A stretch of 9,919 bases of DNA from Actinomycetota bacterium. GTDB taxonomy: Bacteria > Actinomycetota > Actinomycetes > S36-B12. The stretch spans positions 1 to 9,919 of the forward strand of contig JAPLBU010000260.1 in assembly GCA_026392575.1 (NCBI GenBank). The letters run 5' to 3'. Positions 6,675-9,919 of the stretch are shown piece after piece (positions within the stretch are counted from its first letter, which is position 1; every line of letters begins with the position of its first letter). Under the pieces are notes generated by a model, which had not been told where the DNA came from, did no database searches, and saw only the letters and a program-made list of their open reading frames with translations. A program made the position numbers and the translations under genes.

Positions 6675-7595
6675 TCACGACGACTGAGCACCCGCACTCC
6701 CATACGCGGCGCGCACGATGTCGAGGACATGGGGCCACGAGTCCTGCGGCGGCGTGGTGCGATTGTGCTCGGTGATCGCGGCGAGCAGCGCGTGATCACT
6801 CGCGCACCGAAGGCTGCAGATAGACATCGCTCTCGGCAAATACCTCGAGGATTCCAGCGCGGTCGAGTCGGCCGGTGAAGCGGATCCGATCGCCCATGCC
6901 GCGATCACGCACATGCTTCTCTGCCCGCGCGCGCTCCGGGCCATCGCCCACCAGTACGGCACGGACGTCGACGCCGGGGGCGGAAGCCTCTGTGGCTGCC
7001 ATGATGATCCGCACCAACGGCATCGTGCGCTTGCGAGGTGCCATCCGCATGACACTGGTCACCCGGAGCCGCGATGGGTCGTAGCCGCGTGGCTCCACCG
7101 CCCACTGCGTCGGGTCGATCCCGTTCGGCACGACCAGCACCTCGCCCAGCTTCGGAACGGCTGCGGAGATGCGGCGCGCAGCGACATCGCTCACCGCGCT
7201 CAACGTCACACCATCGGCCCCCACACGCTGTGCACGGTGACGAGGGTCGGGATGCCTCGCTTGGTTGCCGCTCGCACGGCGCCCCATGCGAAGGGCGACA
7301 CCACGCCGGCGTGAACGTGGACCACATCAGGCGGGTGCGCATCGAGGATGCGGCCGACCTCGCGCGCTGTCCGGGGATGGATCGGCAGATCGAAGGGGAG
7401 ATGGGCAGCGATGCGGTGCACCGGCAGTCCATCGACCACGTCATCACCGGCGAAGACGGCCTCGGCGCCCGGGGTGGCGGTGATGACGCGCACGTCGTCA
7501 CCACCGGCCGCCTGCCGGCCGGCGAGGGCCCGCACCTGCGTCTCGATGCCGCCCGTGCGCGGGGCGTAGCAGTCGCTGACGTGGGCAATCCTCAT
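6675..7595 (-). pseudogene. broken family-4 glycosyltransferase (two frame-disrupting lesions)
   Basis: Three pieces in different frames read as one GT4 (GT-B fold) enzyme. Piece 1 (7595 to about 7210) begins MRIAHVSDCYAPRTGGIETQ, has the N-terminal domain with DVVHVHAG and LVTVHSVWG, then stops at 7206-7208. Piece 2 (about 7212-6796) resumes at VTLSAVSDVAARRI and carries VVPNGID, VLVGDGPE and SDVYLQPSVRE before its stop. Piece 3 (about 6803-6675) is the tail, with ALLAAITEHNRTTPP and SWPHVLDIVRAAY. Compared with the family, about 20 residues are missing at the first junction and about 55-65 at the second, including the second half of the E-x7-E nucleotide-sugar site. As read it cannot make a functional enzyme. 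It is not MshA-like at the N-terminus. The usual partner in such clusters is a PIG-L deacetylase, present divergently next door. Alternative explanation: sequence or assembly error. Confidence 0.82.
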
Positions 7596-7618
7596 GATCA
7601 TGGACCGTACGCCACAAT
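7593..7618. promoter_or_regulatory. divergent start region with palindrome and weak -10-like boxes
   Basis: Only 30 bp separate the two divergent start codons (7595 on -, 7626 on +). CATGATCATG at 7593-7602 is a perfect 10-bp palindrome that includes the glycosyltransferase ATG. CACAAT at 7613-7618 is 7 nt before the ATG at 7626, and on the other strand TACGGT (7609-7604) is 8 nt before the ATG at 7595. Both spacings would fit leaderless mRNAs, common in actinomycetes. Neither start has a Shine-Dalgarno and no good -35 is seen, so this is tentative. Confidence 0.3.
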
Positions 7619-7625
7619 GCATCCC

Positions 7626-8429
7626 ATGACCCGCACGCCCCGCACCCTCGTGTTCGTGCACGCGCATCCCGATGACGAGGCATTGCTCACGGCAGGCACG
7701 ATGGCTCGGGCGGTGGCCGAGGGAAATCGGGTCGTGCTCATCGTTGCCACCGACGGAGCCGCCGGCCTGACATCCGTGGCCTTCCGCGACGGGCTGGGGT
7801 CAACCCGGCTGGCTGAGCTCGAGGAGTCGGCGCGCGCCCTCGGCGTAACCCGCACCGTGTCCCTCGGCTACCCCGACTCCGGACTGCACGGGGAGGTGAT
7901 CGGCGGGTTCGCCCACGCGGGCCGGTTCGCCATCGCGAAGCAGATCGCCGCCGTGTGCGACGAGGAGCAGGCCGATGTCCTCATCGGATACGACCCGTCC
8001 GGCGGCTACGGGCACCCCGATCACCTGCAGGTACATCGCTCAGTCCGCGCCGCCAGTGTCCTGTGCGCTCGAGCCCCGCGGCTGTTCGAGGCAACCCTGC
8101 CGCGCGAGCCGATCGCCCGAGCAGCACGCGTCGCCGCGCGACTTCACCTGACCCCGGACGAGTTCTCCCCCAGCGAATTCGAATCCGCGTGGACACCACG
8201 TGCCCAGATCACCCACCGTGTCGATGTCCGCCCCTACCTGCGGGAGAAGGACGCGGCCCTGCGGGCACATGCCTCCCAGTCAGCAGCAGACGGCACGACC
8301 CGCACCCTCGGCGTGCTCACGCGTCTACCCCGCCCGATGCAGGCCCTCCTGCTCGGAACCGAGTACTATGTCTCCGTGTCGGACCCCCAGGCAGCCAGCA
8401 CGTCATCGACCGCCGACGCACTGTCATAG
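7626..8429 (+). CDS. PIG-L (LmbE-like) zinc-dependent deacetylase
   Basis: A 267-aa protein of the PIG-L/LmbE family, which hydrolyses N-acetyl groups, commonly on GlcNAc-containing glycoconjugates. Metal-binding motifs are HAHPDDEA (residues 12-19; His14 and Asp17 as likely ligands, Asp16 as likely base) and GHPDHLQVH (129-137; His133 as third ligand). YDPSGGYGHPDH and ATLPRE are typical of the branch related to MshB and Mca, but the substrate cannot be read from the sequence. The C-terminal block RAHASQSAADG and LGTEYYVSV is also family-like, so the gene looks intact. I chose ATG 7626 because the HPDDE core begins just after it; ATG 7617 is also possible. The frame stays open far upstream, but that stretch is antisense to the glycosyltransferase. 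The 3' end runs 64 bp into the 3' end of miaA on the opposite strand. A joint role with the neighbouring glycosyltransferase is inference. Confidence 0.88.
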   Translation: MTRTPRTLVFVHAHPDDEALLTAGTMARAVAEGNRVVLIVATDGAAGLTSVAFRDGLGSTRLAELEESARALGVTRTVSLGYPDSGLHGEVIGGFAHAGRFAIAKQIAAVCDEEQADVLIGYDPSGGYGHPDHLQVHRSVRAASVLCARAPRLFEATLPREPIARAARVAARLHLTPDEFSPSEFESAWTPRAQITHRVDVRPYLREKDAALRAHASQSAADGTTRTLGVLTRLPRPMQALLLGTEYYVSVSDPQAASTSSTADALS

Positions 8430-9289
8430 CGGATCCAGGTGATCCGCTTGTCGCGCCGAAACCACCGCTGCTGGCGACGGGCGAACTTCCGCGTCGCATC
8501 GATCGTGTCCTGACGGGCCTGAGCCTCGCTGCACTCCCCCGTCAAGGCTGCGAGGACCTGCTGATAGCCCAGGGCCCGCGCGGCCGTGGGCGTATCGGCA
8601 AGGCCCGCCTCGCCGAGTGCACGCACCTCATCGACGAATCCCGCCGCCCACATCTGGTCGACCCGCTGCTCAATACGCGCGTCGAGCTCGTCGCGCGGCA
8701 CCTCTAGCCCGACGCGAACGGAGGGGAAGACCTCCACCGGATCCGGCAGCGTGGCGACGAACGGCTCACCCGTGAGCTCGATGACCTCGAGAGCGCGCAC
8801 GATGCGGCGGCCATTGGTGGCCAGGATCGCGTCCGCCGCGACGGGATCCACCTCTGCCAGACGGGTATGCATGGCGTCGACACCGACCACGGCGAGCTCA
8901 GCCTCGAGTCGGGCTCGCACCACCGGGTCGGTCCCCGGGAAACGAAGGTCGTCGAGCACGGCCGATACGTACAGCCCACTGCCACCAACAACGATCGGCA
9001 CTGCCCCGCGGCCGCGAATCGCGACGATGGCCGCTCGGGCGGTCTCCTGGAACTCAGCCACCGACATCAGGTGTGCCGGCTCCCATGCATCCAGCAGGTG
9101 GTGCGGGATGCCGTCCTGCTCCTCAACGGTCGGTGTGGCCGTCCCGATGTCCATTCCTCGGTAGACCTGCATGGAATCAGTGCTGACGATCTCCGCAGGC
9201 TGGTCGATCCGCTGAGCCACTGCCACCGCGAGCACCGACTTGCCGGACGCCGTCGGCCCCAGGATGGCGAGCAGCCGAGAGCCGATCAC
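8366..9289 (-). CDS. miaA: tRNA dimethylallyltransferase MiaA
   Basis: MiaA adds a dimethylallyl group from DMAPP to N6 of A37 in tRNAs that read UNN codons, giving i6A37, the substrate of MiaB. The 307 residues are normal for the family. Motifs are the P-loop GPTASGKS (11-18), DSMQVYRGMDIGTA (38-51) with the catalytic Asp, VVGGSGLY, the ATNGRRIVRALE segment, ALGYQQ, and the C-terminal tRNA-binding stretch RKFARRQQRWFRRDKRI. The start is GTG at 9289, which overlaps the miaB stop as GTGA, so the two are probably translated in a coupled way. The last codons, after the ITWIRY segment, overlap the end of the convergent PIG-L gene. All key residues are present, in contrast to the damaged genes further along on the same strand. 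Confidence 0.96.
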   Translation of the reverse strand: MIGSRLLAILGPTASGKSVLAVAVAQRIDQPAEIVSTDSMQVYRGMDIGTATPTVEEQDGIPHHLLDAWEPAHLMSVAEFQETARAAIVAIRGRGAVPIVVGGSGLYVSAVLDDLRFPGTDPVVRARLEAELAVVGVDAMHTRLAEVDPVAADAILATNGRRIVRALEVIELTGEPFVATLPDPVEVFPSVRVGLEVPRDELDARIEQRVDQMWAAGFVDEVRALGEAGLADTPTAARALGYQQVLAALTGECSEAQARQDTIDATRKFARRQQRWFRRDKRITWIRYDSASAVDDVLAAWGSDTET

Positions 9290-9919
9290 GGTCTTGGCGA
9301 GGCCGGCACGGTGGGGAGCCCGAGCATCACGCCCGCCAGCTTCGGGGCTCGGACGGCCGCACCCACATCGCCAGCACGAGTACGACGAATAGCCAGCACC
9401 CGATCAGCGACGAGATGGTGCGGAGCTGCATGCGTCACCTCGGCCGTGACGATGTCGCCGGGTCGCGGCACACCGACGGCCGGATCGACCGCCACGTGCA
9501 CGAGGCGGTAGTCGGGGGCTCGGCCGGACATGCGCTCGGTCTGATCGTCCTTGCGTCCCTCACCCTCCGCGATCAGGACATCGAGGACCCGGCCCGCCTG
9601 TGTCAGGTTCTCGGCCCAGGAGATCTCATTGACGAGGCCCAGCAGTCGCACATAGCGCTCCTGCACGACCTCGTGCGGCACCTGATCGTCCATGGTCGCG
9701 GCTGGTGTCCCGGGCCGCTTCGAGTACTGGAAGGTGTAGGCACCAGCGAACCGGGCCTCGCGCACGACGTGCATCGTCTGCAGGAAGTCCTCTTCCGTCT
9801 CACCCGGAAAGCCGACGATGATGTCTGTCGTGATTGCCGCATGCGGCATGGCGGCACGCACGCGATCGATGATGCCCAGGTAGCGCTCCTGCCGGTATGA
9901 CCGGCGCATCCGCTGCAGC
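9286..9919 (-). CDS. miaB: tRNA-2-methylthio-N6-dimethylallyladenosine synthase MiaB, C-terminal part (5' truncated by window edge)
   Basis: MiaB is a radical-SAM methylthiotransferase that converts i6A37 to ms2i6A37 on tRNA. Only the C-terminal half lies in the window; the frame is open to the right edge, with LQR preceding the internal Met at 9909, so that Met is not the start. Seen here are MRRSYRQERYLGII and ITTDIIVGFPGETEEDF from the radical-SAM barrel, FQYSKRPGTPAA, and a TRAM RNA-binding domain from about GRVLDVLIAEGEG through RAPDYRLVHV to PGDIVTAEVTHA. The N-terminal UPF0004 domain and the CxxxCxxC cluster motif lie beyond the edge. After the TRAM domain there is a tail of about 40 residues rich in Arg, Ala and Pro without recognisable function. 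The stop overlaps the GTG of miaA, so the two A37-modification steps are encoded as one unit. Confidence 0.94.
   Translation of the reverse strand, partial: LQRMRRSYRQERYLGIIDRVRAAMPHAAITTDIIVGFPGETEEDFLQTMHVVREARFAGAYTFQYSKRPGTPAATMDDQVPHEVVQERYVRLLGLVNEISWAENLTQAGRVLDVLIAEGEGRKDDQTERMSGRAPDYRLVHVAVDPAVGVPRPGDIVTAEVTHAAPHHLVADRVLAIRRTRAGDVGAAVRAPKLAGVMLGLPTVPASPRP

Noticed and set aside
6141..6878. 245-codon plus-strand frame opposite dapF and the glycosyltransferase.
   Set aside because: It is antisense to recognisable genes, rich in Arg/Asp as expected for a shadow frame, with no family resemblance.
6675..7595. Programmed ribosomal frameshift joining the glycosyltransferase pieces.
   Set aside because: No slippery heptamer is seen at the junctions, and whole conserved segments are missing, which frameshifting would not explain.
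7074..7616. Upstream extension of the PIG-L reading frame giving a 451-residue protein.
   Set aside because: The extension is antisense to the glycosyltransferase, has shadow-like composition, and the PIG-L fold starts only a few residues after Met at 7617/7626.
6675..8429. mshA/mshB mycothiol genes.
   Set aside because: The glycosyltransferase N-terminus (SDCYAPRTGGIE) is not the MshA signature, and the deacetylase cannot be separated from other PIG-L members by motif alone.

Overview
The window is GC-rich, densely packed bacterial DNA, most consistent with an actinomycete (Actinomycetota). The basis is the GC-saturated third codon positions, GTG starts, scarce A/T-rich promoters, and a miaB-miaA-dapF neighbourhood typical of that phylum. 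I cannot name a genus. There are no rRNA, tRNA, CRISPR, phage or insertion-sequence signals.

Left half (1-5823, + strand): one compact operon whose cistrons overlap by 14, 4, 17 and 4 bp. It starts inside an NAD-linked, molybdenum-dependent formate dehydrogenase. First comes a diaphorase subunit that appears to fuse FdsG (NuoE-like) to FdsB (NuoF-like). The catalytic subunit FdsA (927 aa) and the small FdsD subunit follow. Next is a small protein resembling the misnamed Pfam 'Virulence_fact' family, then a homocysteine S-methyltransferase. The grouping suggests one-carbon metabolism: methyl groups are either moved to homocysteine or oxidised through folate to formate and then to CO2 with NADH gain.

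Middle (5824-5921): a short convergent intergenic region holding a nearly perfect 27-bp-stem, 3-nt-loop hairpin, a probable bidirectional terminator, followed by short GC-rich repeats.

Right half (5922-9919, mostly - strand): dapF (lysine/peptidoglycan), a broken family-4 glycosyltransferase gene, a divergent PIG-L deacetylase gene (+), miaA and the 3' part of miaB (tRNA i6A37/ms2i6A37 modification). The deacetylase and miaA genes converge and overlap at their ends by 64 bp.

The most unusual feature is a cluster of lesions between about 5.06 and 7.21 kb. The homocysteine methyltransferase seems to lack an N-terminal block and carries a tandem 33-bp duplication of its zinc-ligand Cys-Cys motif. 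dapF lacks about 40 residues in frame, including a conserved substrate-binding Asn. The glycosyltransferase has two deletions that shift frame. Flanking genes look intact. This is either local gene decay or a sequence/assembly problem, and read-level checking would decide.
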